DNA of 25,661 bases from NCBI GenBank assembly GCA_047615875.1, contig JBLHGU010000058.1, forward strand, positions 1 to 25,661, in the 5' to 3' direction. The position numbers and the translations under genes are program-made. The number at the start of each line of letters is the position of its first letter. Positions within the stretch are counted from its first letter, which is position 1. Below the pieces are notes generated by a model. It was not told the origin of the DNA. It worked only from the letters and a program-made list of their open reading frames with translations, and made no database searches. The DNA comes from JBLHGU01 sp047615875 (GTDB lineage: Bacteria > Pseudomonadota > Gammaproteobacteria > Arenicellales > CAJQKF01). This document shows positions 8,062 to 16,808 of this stretch, in pieces.

Positions 8062-9072
8062 ATGAAAAGTAAGCTGGAATATATCTGGCTGGACGGCTAC
8101 AAACCGACCCAGAGCCTGCGCAGCAAAACTATGGTTCGCGCCGGCTTCGGCGGAACCCTGGAAGAGTGCCCAATGTGGTCATTTGACGGTAGCTCCACGG
8201 AGCAGGCCGACGGCAGTGATTCTGATTGTCTGCTAAAACCGGTGGCAGTTTTTCCTGATCCAGGTCGCAGAAATGCTTTTTTGGTTATGACCGAAGTATT
8301 GAATGCAGATGGCACCGCCCATGTATCTAATGGTCGTGCCACCATCAAAGATGACGATGATGACTTCTGGTTCGGTTTCGAGCAGGAATACTTCCTGTGG
8401 GATCCTTCAACTAACCTACCTCCTGGCTTCCCTGCTGGTGGTTACCCTCCGCCACAGGGTCCATATTACTGCTCTGTCGGCGCACGTAATGCTTATTGCC
8501 GTGAGCTTATCGAACTACATCTCGATATGTGCCTGGACGCGGGTTTAAATGTTGAAGGCATCAACGCCGAAGTAGCTCCGGGACAATGGGAATTCCAGGT
8601 ATTCGCCAAAAGCGCCGCGCGCGCCGGTGACGAAACCTGGGTTGCCAGATATCTTTTGGAGCGTTGTGCAGAAGACTACGACTTGAATGTTGACTGGCAT
8701 CCAAAACCGCTAGGTGACACCGACTGGAATGGTTCCGGAATGCACGCAAACTTCTCCAATGGTCCTATGCGCGAAGATGGTAAGGAAGAGATTTTCACTA
8801 AAATCTGTGAACAATTCAGTCGCAATATTACCCGTCATATTTCTGTGTATGGAGCGGACAATCATCACCGCTTAACCGGTAAGCATGAGACTCAGTCAAT
8901 CAATCAGTTTAGTTATGGTGTGTCTGATCGCGGCGCCTCTATCCGCATTCCGATAGGCACTGTAGAAGATGGCTGGAAAGGACGTTTGGAGGATCGACGA
9001 CCGGCATCCAATGCCGATCCCTATAAGGTTGCAGCGGCTATTGTTAAAACCACTAAGGAAGCTATGGCTTAA
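8062..9072 (+). CDS. glnII: Glutamine synthetase type II (eukaryotic type)
   Basis: Catalyses ATP-dependent formation of glutamine from glutamate and ammonia. The 336-residue length and the motifs identify GSII, not the ~470-residue GSI: MWSFDGSSTEQA at 38-49, DFWFGFEQEYFLWD at 101-114 (metal ligands), GGYPPPQGPYYCSVGA at 126-141, GINAEVAPGQWEFQ at 167-179, DWNGSGMHANFS at 221-232, and later HHRLTGKHET and EDRRPASNADPY. GSII enzymes lack the adenylylated loop of GSI, so control is expected to be mainly transcriptional. The start is ATG at 8062 because GGAGAG sits 8 nt before it; an in-frame TTG at 8035 has no such signal. Upstream NtrC sites and a sigma-54 promoter indicate induction by nitrogen limitation. 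GSII is well known in Rhizobiales and actinobacteria as a second enzyme beside GSI; whether a GSI exists here cannot be seen. Confidence 0.96.
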   Translation: MKSKLEYIWLDGYKPTQSLRSKTMVRAGFGGTLEECPMWSFDGSSTEQADGSDSDCLLKPVAVFPDPGRRNAFLVMTEVLNADGTAHVSNGRATIKDDDDDFWFGFEQEYFLWDPSTNLPPGFPAGGYPPPQGPYYCSVGARNAYCRELIELHLDMCLDAGLNVEGINAEVAPGQWEFQVFAKSAARAGDETWVARYLLERCAEDYDLNVDWHPKPLGDTDWNGSGMHANFSNGPMREDGKEEIFTKICEQFSRNITRHISVYGADNHHRLTGKHETQSINQFSYGVSDRGASIRIPIGTVEDGWKGRLEDRRPASNADPYKVAAAIVKTTKEAMA

Positions 9073-9091
9073 TACTCGCAGCATAGAATAG

Positions 9092-9121
9092 AAAAACCGG
9101 GGTTAGTCGCCGGTTTTTTTT
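9092..9121. terminator. Bidirectional rho-independent terminator between glnII and the TRAP large permease
   Basis: Bases 9092-9100 (AAAAACCGG) pair with 9110-9118 (CCGGTTTTT) around a 9-nt loop, followed by Ts to 9121. It lies 20 bp after the glnII stop. The A-run on the left arm gives a T-run on the other strand, so it can also end the TRAP operon, which stops at 9136. Confidence 0.85.
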
Positions 9122-9135
9122 CGTTCAAAAAGTGT

Positions 9136-11793
9136 CTAGAAACTTAACGAAACATCCTTATGAGACGACAGGCAACCGGCAATATCTTTAGCTTGTTCCT
9201 TACTAAAACGATCCTGCAAACGCAACCCGACAGTCCCCTTGATGGCAGCATCATATTCATTCACTACCGGTAATACCTGCTCGCGAGCTTTATTACGCCA
9301 GGCGAGTTCAGCGAAAACTAAATCCAGCGCTTGTTGGTGAAAGTCTCTAGCAGCCGCTACATCCGGACTGTTACCCTTCAACTTCCTACGCGACTTGGAC
9401 AGTAGCGATTTTATTGAACTTGAGCCTTTCACCGCGCTCAACTTACTTTCCAAAGACTTAATCGATGCTTGGGCAAACTCCATATCGGTCTGATCAAATA
9501 CTCCTGCCACGGCCTCAACATCAGGAACTAGATTGGCTAGATCTTCTGTGCTTGCCAATACAGTTTTTAGATTGACTATCGGCTCATAGGCTTCATCCAC
9601 ATTACGACGATAGGCACTACGGTTCTTTTTGTCGGTCAGCGCCAGAGCCTTATAGCCCTTCTTTGACTCATCCCAGGTGTCCGGGATTTGAGCTTCGAGC
9701 GTTGCTTTATTAGACTTTAGCCGTGCTACGTTTCCTTCTAACAACACAATCTGCTTTTCAACATTGTCCTTACGTTTTAGACGTTTTATTTTGTTTTCCG
9801 CCAGTTTCAAGCGTTCATCGATACCTTTGGTCTTATTGAGTATCTGCCGCACCTCAGATTGTATTGGGCGGTAGTCAATAATATATTCATCCAGCGCAGC
9901 GGTGGATTGATTAATGTTTTCTACCAGAGCGAAGGTAGCTGATACTTTAGCTGGGCTCTCCTTCAAAGCGGCATAAGCAGCAGGCAAAATACCCAGGTCA
10001 GCTTTAGTAAAATTATCTACAGCGGCAATAATTCGATCTCGTTCACTTAGGTAAATTGGGAATAAACGTTGCTCCATACAGGCTTGCAACTTTGGATTAA
10101 CCGGCGGCGGTGCGGTATCGCTGGTCAGATGCGTGCGATTGGGCATGTAGTTGACCAGCCCAGGGAAAAACCCGGCTATAGAAAGGCCCACCAACTGCAA
10201 GCCAATAAATGCCACAGCGCCCTTATAAATATGCGTAGTCTTAACTTCCGGTGGTGCAACACCGCGCAAATAAAATAATGCAAAACCAAACGGCGGGGTC
10301 AGAAATGAGGTTTGAATATTCAAGCCTATCATCACACCCAGCCATACAGCTGTCACATTAGCTGCCGGATCCGCCAACAAAATAGGCGCTACGATGGGCA
10401 CAACTACCACGGCAATCTCGATAAAATCGAGAAAGAATCCCAGTAAAAATATTACCAGCATTACTACCAGAAACTGTGACCAGAAACCGCCGGGCAGACC
10501 GGTCAGAAACTCGCGAACCAGGTGCTCACCACCAAACCCTCTAAACGCCGCTGTTAACATCGCCGCGCCGATCAGGATAATAAATACCATCGAGGTGGTT
10601 TTGGCGGTATCGATCATCACGTCGGTAAGCGTGTTATTGATCTTGAAGGTCCGCCAGGCGCTCCATACAATGGCCGAAAGGCAACAAACCACAGCGATCA
10701 ACGCCAGCACAATACCGAACAAATCTCTCTGACTTTTAATACTCTTAACGTTGAGATCAAATAGCTGTAGTAGTACGAGTATGACTGCAACCGAGATCGT
10801 GGCAATTATCAAAGGCGTATAACGATGCTTGCCGTCATCCACCAGGCGGTAGCCTCCCATAACAATTGCACCTACTGCACCGATGGCTCCAGCCTGATTT
10901 ACCGTTGCTATACCGGAAATAATAGAACCCAATACGGCGAAGATCAGCGCTAATGGTGGAACCAGCGCGATGCCCACCTTGGTGAAAAAAGTACGGTCAT
11001 AGTCGCCATCATAAGGTACTGGTGGGGCTGTGCCGGGCTTGGTAATTGCGCGGAACAATATATAAGCCATATACAGCCCGACCAAAATCAGGCCTGGCAC
11101 CAAAGCACCCATAAACATGTCGCCGGCGCTGGCGGAAGTTACATCCAGCTCTGCAGGCATGGAAAACTCGCCCGTTGCGGCTTTATACTCAGCGGCTCTG
11201 AGCGTGCGGGCCTGATCCGCTGCATTGGCGAGTTGGTCCGCTAGAATAATTAATACTATTGACGGCGGAATAATCTGCCCCAATGTACCGGATGCGCAAA
11301 TGACCCCGGTTGCCATAGGCTTGGAGTAATTGTTCTTGAGCATCGCCGGCAACGAGATCAACCCCATGGCAATAACCGTTGCACCGAGTATTCCTGTTGT
11401 AGCAGCCAGCAATGCGCCAACAAATACTACAGATATTCCCAGACCGCCTGGTACCGGACCAAACAACTGCGCCATTGCCACCAAAAGATCTTCGGCTATT
11501 TTTGAACGCTGTAACATGATACCCATGAACACAAACAGCGGTATGGCGATGAGCGTATCCCGTTCAACTTGCCAGTACAAACTACGAAAGTTGGTTACTC
11601 CCGCGGTCAACCATTGCACCGGGCCATCCTGGGCAAAATAAGCGCTTGGGTCGCCAGCAAACAGATAACCACACAATGCCGCCAAACCTACCGCACCGAT
11701 AGCAGAACCTGGCAGAGCGAAGGCAACCGGAAAACCCGAGCTTAACGACACCACCATTAGCAGAATCAGAATGACCAGAAAGACTACTTCCAT
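9136..11793 (-). CDS. TRAP transporter large permease (DctM, FcbT3-like) with long C-terminal extension
   Basis: The sodium-coupled transport subunit of a tripartite ATP-independent periplasmic transporter. Residues 1-555 are the DctM domain: an N-terminal helix (FLVILILLMVVSLSSG), GIMLQRSKIAEDLL near 91-105, GTLGQIIPPSIVLIIL at 169-184, and NIQTSFLTPPFGFALFYLRG at 492-511. Two additional hydrophobic segments (about 328-345 and 358-380) give the longer layout of the mannitol/chloroaromatic subfamily (COG4664). Residues ~556-885 are unusual: a hydrophilic, Lys/Glu-rich tail with likely coiled coil at about 640-700 and no membrane segment. The total of 885 compares with ~430 in classical DctM. 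The gene starts one base after the small permease stop. Family assignment is firm; the tail's function is unknown. Confidence 0.92.
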   Translation of the reverse strand: MEVVFLVILILLMVVSLSSGFPVAFALPGSAIGAVGLAALCGYLFAGDPSAYFAQDGPVQWLTAGVTNFRSLYWQVERDTLIAIPLFVFMGIMLQRSKIAEDLLVAMAQLFGPVPGGLGISVVFVGALLAATTGILGATVIAMGLISLPAMLKNNYSKPMATGVICASGTLGQIIPPSIVLIILADQLANAADQARTLRAAEYKAATGEFSMPAELDVTSASAGDMFMGALVPGLILVGLYMAYILFRAITKPGTAPPVPYDGDYDRTFFTKVGIALVPPLALIFAVLGSIISGIATVNQAGAIGAVGAIVMGGYRLVDDGKHRYTPLIIATISVAVILVLLQLFDLNVKSIKSQRDLFGIVLALIAVVCCLSAIVWSAWRTFKINNTLTDVMIDTAKTTSMVFIILIGAAMLTAAFRGFGGEHLVREFLTGLPGGFWSQFLVVMLVIFLLGFFLDFIEIAVVVVPIVAPILLADPAANVTAVWLGVMIGLNIQTSFLTPPFGFALFYLRGVAPPEVKTTHIYKGAVAFIGLQLVGLSIAGFFPGLVNYMPNRTHLTSDTAPPPVNPKLQACMEQRLFPIYLSERDRIIAAVDNFTKADLGILPAAYAALKESPAKVSATFALVENINQSTAALDEYIIDYRPIQSEVRQILNKTKGIDERLKLAENKIKRLKRKDNVEKQIVLLEGNVARLKSNKATLEAQIPDTWDESKKGYKALALTDKKNRSAYRRNVDEAYEPIVNLKTVLASTEDLANLVPDVEAVAGVFDQTDMEFAQASIKSLESKLSAVKGSSSIKSLLSKSRRKLKGNSPDVAAARDFHQQALDLVFAELAWRNKAREQVLPVVNEYDAAIKGTVGLRLQDRFSKEQAKDIAGCLSSHKDVSLSF

Positions 11794-11794
11794 G

Positions 11795-12796
11795 TTAGAT
11801 CACCTCGCTTTCAAAATTGTTTTTATCCTGCTTTACGAGTAGCGCTGGCAGGCTTTGCAAAATGAGAGCGATAAATTGCACCGCCATGCTAACTGAAAAA
11901 ATAATCAGATAGCCCGCCATAAGATACTTGGTATACATACCGAATCCACTTTGAGAGATTTCGAAACTGAGTAGCGGGCTGTTAATAATGCTGCCCTTGC
12001 TGGCCATGCCCTGGATCAGAATATTCCAACATAATGGCAAACCCAGTAACAGGGATCCAAATACATTGGTTCTGGCTTTTCCTTTTGCGGAGAAATTGGC
12101 ATAGAGCACATCTACGCGCACATGACCATCATGCAACAAGGTATAAGCACTGGCAAAAAGAAATAATCCTGCGTACCAGAAACGCACCAGATCTCCCATA
12201 AATGCCTGTTCATAAGAAAATACAAAGCGGGTAAGAACTATTAGAAACTCGCCCGCAACAATTAAAAGCGCAAGCCAGATAAACCCCAGGGTGCGGGTAA
12301 ACGCCGCCAGCACAAAACCCAGCAGTAATAGTGGAAAATGAATGTAGCTACCGCGAAAAATGGACCGTCCAAGCTGGATAGCGTAGTGATCACCGACAAT
12401 GGCTGGCAGAAATCCCTCCACACGAACGAAAGAAATCGCCATGTCGACCAAACCAATTAAAAATATTGCCCAGAATGCCCCACGCACAATATAAGCTGCA
12501 ATAGCTGTATACAGGACAGAGTCTTCGGTGGTACCACGGGAAGAGGTTTTAGCCACCCAAAATAATACCAGGCCTATTACGCCGGCGGCAAAGGCCAGCT
12601 GCGTCCAGGCAAGCCAGCTATCGCCAGCGGGTATAGGTTTTCTGCCTGCTTCTAAAATACCCAGTTGTTCGAATAGCAGGCGCAAACCTGGCCAGCCACC
12701 CCAATAAATCAGAAAATTATCGATCAGGAATAAAAACAGTGTGACGACCATTAATGCCGAAAGACTGCGATAAAAAATATTAGTCCCGCTGCTCAT
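11795..12796 (-). CDS. TRAP transporter small permease (DctQ, FcbT2-like)
   Basis: The small membrane subunit that pairs with DctM. It has 333 residues, about twice the classical DctQ length, because extra hydrophobic helices precede the DctQ domain (about residues 12-30, 65-85, 95-120, 150-190). The DctQ core is at ~185-330, with FSYEQAFMGDLVRFWYAGLFLFASAYTLLHDGHVRVDVLY, the recognisable HxRxD region. Long Q subunits of this type occur with the COG4664-type M subunit and COG4663-type binding protein, which are its neighbours here. It starts 119 bp after the binding-protein gene, with a stem-loop in the gap, and ends directly at dctM. Confidence 0.88.
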   Translation of the reverse strand: MSSGTNIFYRSLSALMVVTLFLFLIDNFLIYWGGWPGLRLLFEQLGILEAGRKPIPAGDSWLAWTQLAFAAGVIGLVLFWVAKTSSRGTTEDSVLYTAIAAYIVRGAFWAIFLIGLVDMAISFVRVEGFLPAIVGDHYAIQLGRSIFRGSYIHFPLLLLGFVLAAFTRTLGFIWLALLIVAGEFLIVLTRFVFSYEQAFMGDLVRFWYAGLFLFASAYTLLHDGHVRVDVLYANFSAKGKARTNVFGSLLLGLPLCWNILIQGMASKGSIINSPLLSFEISQSGFGMYTKYLMAGYLIIFSVSMAVQFIALILQSLPALLVKQDKNNFESEVI

Positions 12797-12869
12797 AGTT
12801 TTTTAAATTGCATTAAGCGCGATTGGATGAAAATACAGATATTTGTAACAAGCCATTTTGCAGAAAAGA

Positions 12870-12894
12870 AAAACGGAGCCATAGGCTCCGTTTT
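12870..12894 (-). terminator. Stem-loop between TRAP binding-protein and small-permease genes
   Basis: The 11-bp arms 12870-12880 and 12884-12894 (core CGGAGCC/GGCTCCG) close a 3-nt loop, and read on the minus strand the stem is followed by a T-rich run. It lies about 20 bp downstream of the binding-protein stop, inside the TRAP operon. It is either a partial terminator or an mRNA-stabilising 3' hairpin; both would give more binding protein than permease, as is usual for such transporters. Confidence 0.7.
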
Positions 12895-12915
12895 CCATAG
12901 CTAAATACGGCTAGC

Positions 12916-14007
12916 TTATACGCCTAATACACGGTTCCGCTGACGCAGATACTCTTGATCAGCGATCTTGGCCCAACTACCAACATCAGCACGAGTCTTC
13001 ACAAAGCTATCGTGAACGCGTCTGGCAAGATCACTATGCTCTACTGTTTCAGTAAATACTTCCTCGGCTGCTTCACCAAATGAATCATAGGTGTCATCAC
13101 TGAATTTTCTCAGCTGTACGCCCTGATCATTTATCAAACGAGCCAGGGAAGAACCATTTTTGGCATTGTACTCCGCCATCATCACGTCATTTTCCATAGA
13201 AGCCGCCGCCTCTATCATGAGCTGATCGGATGGGGATAAACCTTCCCAGAAATCCTTATTAACGCCGGCTGCAAGTGCAGGACCAGGCTCATGCATGCCG
13301 GGATAGTAATAATACTTGGCTGCTTCATAGAATTTCATGGCCTCGTCATTCCAGGGACCAACCCATTCCGTTGCATCAATTGCACCAGAAACCAGATTTT
13401 CGTAAATCTGACCACCTGGCAATGAAACTGGGGATGCACCAAGCTTTGCCAGAACATCGCCGCCAAGACCGGGAATACGCATTTTCAGGCCTTTGAAATC
13501 TTCGGCTGAATTCATTTCCTTGCGGAACCAACCACCCATCTGCACACCAGTATTACCACACAGAAGGTTTTTCAGGTTATAGCCACCAGCCAGTTCGTCC
13601 CATAATTCCTGCCCACCGCCAAAACGAATCCAGGCATTCATTTCAGTGTAGGTCAGGCCAAAAGGTACTGCGGTAAAATAAGCCCATGCTGGATGCTTGC
13701 CTTTCCAGTAATAATCTGCAGCGTGATAAATCTGCGCGTTTCCAGATGCGACTTCGTCGAAAGAATCGAATGCACCAACACGTTCACCAGCAGAAAAATA
13801 CTGTACGGCAAACCTGCCGTCGCTGATATCTGTTAGACGTTGTGCAAAACGTTGCGCGCCCGTACCCAGACCCGGAAAATCTCGCGGCCAGGTAGATACA
13901 ATATTAATTTCAATGCGGTCCTGGGCAATCGCGGGTGCGGCCAGGGTGGATGCACCCGCCGCCGCTGCAGCAATTGCACCGCTTTTGAGTAATTCTCTAC
14001 GTTTCAT
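12916..14007 (-). CDS. TRAP transporter periplasmic substrate-binding protein (TakP/FcbT1-like), Tat-type signal
   Basis: The 363-residue extracytoplasmic solute receptor of the TRAP system. Residues 1-29 are a twin-arginine-like signal (MKRRELLKSG, alanine-rich core, cleavage near AIAQ), as in other COG4663 receptors. The mature part has WPRDFPGLGTGAQRFA, the carboxylate-binding region GLKMRIPGLGGDVLAKLGASPVSLPGG, and ATEWVGPWNDEAMKFYEAAKYYYYPG at ~231-257. This last segment is typical of the TakP/lactate-receptor group, which binds 2-oxo acids or lactate with a metal ion, often as a dimer. The substrate is therefore likely a small carboxylate; the exact one is unknown. It is upstream of the two permease genes in the order receptor, small, large. 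The SABATH methyltransferase gene lies 145 bp upstream on the same strand. A TCTCCTC on the plus strand (a GAGGAGA ribosome site) precedes the ATG. Confidence 0.93.
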   Translation of the reverse strand: MKRRELLKSGAIAAAAAGASTLAAPAIAQDRIEINIVSTWPRDFPGLGTGAQRFAQRLTDISDGRFAVQYFSAGERVGAFDSFDEVASGNAQIYHAADYYWKGKHPAWAYFTAVPFGLTYTEMNAWIRFGGGQELWDELAGGYNLKNLLCGNTGVQMGGWFRKEMNSAEDFKGLKMRIPGLGGDVLAKLGASPVSLPGGQIYENLVSGAIDATEWVGPWNDEAMKFYEAAKYYYYPGMHEPGPALAAGVNKDFWEGLSPSDQLMIEAAASMENDVMMAEYNAKNGSSLARLINDQGVQLRKFSDDTYDSFGEAAEEVFTETVEHSDLARRVHDSFVKTRADVGSWAKIADQEYLRQRNRVLGV

Positions 14008-14152
14008 AAATTTATCTCCTCTTTGAATTTCTTAGATAAGCAAGAAGCAAACGCCCGAAATTGCCGAATAACTGGTCAAGCCGAGCGTTGCATTGAAAGT
14101 AGTATCCCCGATTTCGGTCAAAGCGTAAAGCTCAAGTCAAACCAGGCAGAGT

Positions 14153-15256
14153 TTACTGCCGGGAAATCGTCATATAAGCATGAACATAATCCATACCATG
14201 GCCAACCGGATCATCCATGACCTGCTGATGATAGGTAGCATAATAGTCTTCAATTAGCTGTGTACGCTCTGCTTCACTTCTGTCATTACTTAAACCTGCT
14301 TTGAAAATACTTTGATTCCAACTTCGTACTGTGGGGATAAGTCCATCAGCAAAAGACTGAACATCGCCATCTTTCTCATATTGAACTCTGAACGGACAAG
14401 GTACCACTCTGGTTTCAATGTCATCAAGACGCAATCCTGCCTGATAACAGGGATTGCTATGATCCAGCAATGGAGCGGAGAACTGCCCAACAGTATGGTA
14501 ATACTGGGGTAAAGTCATCGCCTTGTACTCATCAGCACTTATCCTTTCCTGTTGTAGAAAGGCAAGCCAGTTATTATTAAAGTTGTCGAACATATTCACG
14601 CCAGACGTTCCACCGAGGTAACGGCCTTGTTCATCGCGACAAAAATTTATCAGAACCATTTTGCCACCGAGTTTTAATTCCCGGGCACGGCACATCAGGA
14701 TATTTTCCCAATCCTTTTTCGCCTGGGCCGAAAACTGCTCAAGGGCATCACCACTAGCGCCGACCATGTGGACATGATCATCGATATTGCAGGGTTTGCT
14801 GGATAACCAATGCATGGCAGTAGCTGAGAAAACCAGATCCAGTGTTTGATCTGGCACGGCCTGTAAATAAAACGATGCACCAGAGGCCAGCGCATAGGCA
14901 TTGTCGATCTTACCAAGCCAGCTATCAAAAGCCGCGGTTCTGCCATGAACAATACCAATTAGCGCATTAAAGTCATTGGCTGGTTGATCGGCATACACCA
15001 CCGTAGTTTGAGCTTGCGGATTTAATTCCTGTACATGCACAATGGCAGATCGAATCATGTCCAGTGAGGTGCCCGCATCAGCACAACCCATATCTGCAAT
15101 GGTCACTCTGTCATCCAGTGGACTAATACCTTCCACAGCCTGCAGCACTCTGGGCGTTGCAATATCGATTACGTCTTTCGCACCCTTGGTTGCCAGCGAG
15201 TAGGATCCCCCTTCTGACATGGTTACGTTGTCAGCCTGTTTGTTTGCTGAACTCAT
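14153..15256 (-). CDS. SABATH-family SAM-dependent carboxyl methyltransferase (Methyltransf_7)
   Basis: A 367-residue protein matching the plant SABATH family (salicylate, jasmonate and indole-acetate methyltransferases), which methylate a free carboxylate or a ring nitrogen using S-adenosylmethionine. The motif order is diagnostic: EGGSYSLATKG at 15-25 (SAM and substrate contact), VTIADMGCADAGTS at 51-64 (SAM motif I), YADQPANDFNALI at 88-100 (matches the family's DLPxNDFNxLF), GASFYLQAVPDQTLDLVFSA at 126-145, TAMHWLSSKP at 146-155 (SLHWLSxxP), and GGKMVLINF at 197-205. The start ATG at 15256 has GGAG 8 nt upstream. The substrate is unknown. The adjacent TRAP operon for a carboxylate, same strand, suggests a link. 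Such proteins are much better known from plants than bacteria. Confidence 0.9.
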   Translation of the reverse strand: MSSANKQADNVTMSEGGSYSLATKGAKDVIDIATPRVLQAVEGISPLDDRVTIADMGCADAGTSLDMIRSAIVHVQELNPQAQTTVVYADQPANDFNALIGIVHGRTAAFDSWLGKIDNAYALASGASFYLQAVPDQTLDLVFSATAMHWLSSKPCNIDDHVHMVGASGDALEQFSAQAKKDWENILMCRARELKLGGKMVLINFCRDEQGRYLGGTSGVNMFDNFNNNWLAFLQQERISADEYKAMTLPQYYHTVGQFSAPLLDHSNPCYQAGLRLDDIETRVVPCPFRVQYEKDGDVQSFADGLIPTVRSWNQSIFKAGLSNDRSEAERTQLIEDYYATYHQQVMDDPVGHGMDYVHAYMTISRQ

Positions 15257-15380
15257 ACTTAAATCTCCACGGTGTATTGAATTCGTCTAAAACCTGGTCA
15301 ATTGCTTCGACTTAAGAACTTTACATTTATGTGTATTTCGAATCTGCCAATCATCTACAGAACAAAATGCGCCTACTTTT

Positions 15381-16808
15381 ATGAACCTAACTATAAATTA
15401 CCATCCAGGCTCGCCCTGTCTTTTAAAAAACTATCGGCATCAGGTTTTATCTATAGGGCTATTGTGCATGGTTTTTTTCTCTTCTGCATCCGTTCTTGCT
15501 AACGAGAGACATCCGGCTGAAGATGCTGCGGAACTGATTAGAATTCTAATACATGAAAAAGAAGATACTTCAGCCTACTTTAAAGCCATTGAGGATAACT
15601 GGCAGGATTCGATGATCCCGATGGTTTTGGAAACCTGGAGATTTTCCCACTTACCGGAAACAGCTCGCAGGCTAATTACCCTGTTAAGAGAAAAAACCGG
15701 GCAACCTCTGATTCATCAGCGAACCGATTGGATGGTGTGGCTATGGAATCAACCCGAAAATAAGCATCCAGCCTATGCTCAGTTTAAAGGCATAATTTAT
15801 AGTTTTCTGGATAAACGCTTCGCAAAATATTTTGGCCTGGAACCCAAAACGAAAATTCGCCTGGACGAAATCGTATGGGGCGGTGTATCTCAAGATGGTA
15901 TTCCACCATTAAGACAACCCACAATGATAGCCGCAGATCAGGCGGACTACCTGGCAGAAGATAATGTGGTTTTTGGTATAGAAATAAACGGTGATGCACG
16001 GGCCTATCCAAAACGTATATTGGCCTGGCATGAAATGTTTATTGACGAGATTGGTGGCACCAAATTCGCTGGGGTTTATTGTACGTTGTGTGGTGCCGTT
16101 ATCTTGTACGAAACTGTCCACAATGGTGTTGAACATCACATGGGCACCAGCGGATTTCTGTATCGATCCAACAAATTAATGTATGACCAAACAACTCAGT
16201 CATTGTGGAACAGTACATGGGGTGAACCTGTCGTTGGGCCTCTGGTAGATCAGGGTATTCGTCTGAAGCGAAGCTACCTGGTTACTACTACCTGGGGAGA
16301 ATGGAAGAAGCGCCATCCAGATACTACTGTTTTGGCGATTAATACTGGGTTTCAACGGGATTATTCCGAAGGCGCGGCTTACCGAAACTACTTTGCGATA
16401 GACGATTTAATGTTTAACGTGCCAAAGACAGATAACCGCTTGGCAAACAAAGACGAAGTTGTCGCCCTGGTATTCCCAGACTCACCGGATAGTCAGCTTG
16501 CCATCTCGGCAAAATTTCTTACTGGAAATCCGTTTTATCAAGATCAACTGGGTACAACCTCCTTTGTTGTGCTAACGGATACCAGTGGCGCTAACCGTGT
16601 TTACAACAACACCGCTAGTGCGGAGAAACATGAGTTTGTAAGCTATAACGGCGCTAACATTGTTAATGATGCAAATGGCATGCGGTGGACTATGTCCGAG
16701 GCTGAGCTTGTCGCTGAAGATGGCACCACACTACAACGATTGCCTTCTCATCGCGCCTTCTGGTTTGGCTGGTACGCAGCCTATCCCAAAACCCGACTGG
16801 TGTACTAA
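15381..16808 (+). CDS. Exported DUF3179 domain protein
   Basis: 475 residues. The N-terminus has a basic stretch, a hydrophobic segment at ~23-40 (VLSIGLLCMVFFSSASVL) and a plausible signal-peptidase site after VLA, so the protein is probably periplasmic or surface-exposed. Residues ~160-470 are the DUF3179 domain: DGIPPLRQPTMI, VFGIEINGDARAYPKRILAWHE, a CTLCG motif with Cys234 and Cys237, and HHMGTSGFLYRSNKLMYDQTTQSLWNS. The function of this family is not known; the two conserved cysteines and His/Asp content suggest metal or redox chemistry, but that is conjecture. The N-terminal ~130 residues (helical) are outside the domain. The start at 15381 lacks a clear ribosome site. The stop overlaps the convergent kinase gene by 4 bp. 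Confidence 0.85.
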   Translation: MNLTINYHPGSPCLLKNYRHQVLSIGLLCMVFFSSASVLANERHPAEDAAELIRILIHEKEDTSAYFKAIEDNWQDSMIPMVLETWRFSHLPETARRLITLLREKTGQPLIHQRTDWMVWLWNQPENKHPAYAQFKGIIYSFLDKRFAKYFGLEPKTKIRLDEIVWGGVSQDGIPPLRQPTMIAADQADYLAEDNVVFGIEINGDARAYPKRILAWHEMFIDEIGGTKFAGVYCTLCGAVILYETVHNGVEHHMGTSGFLYRSNKLMYDQTTQSLWNSTWGEPVVGPLVDQGIRLKRSYLVTTTWGEWKKRHPDTTVLAINTGFQRDYSEGAAYRNYFAIDDLMFNVPKTDNRLANKDEVVALVFPDSPDSQLAISAKFLTGNPFYQDQLGTTSFVVLTDTSGANRVYNNTASAEKHEFVSYNGANIVNDANGMRWTMSEAELVAEDGTTLQRLPSHRAFWFGWYAAYPKTRLVY

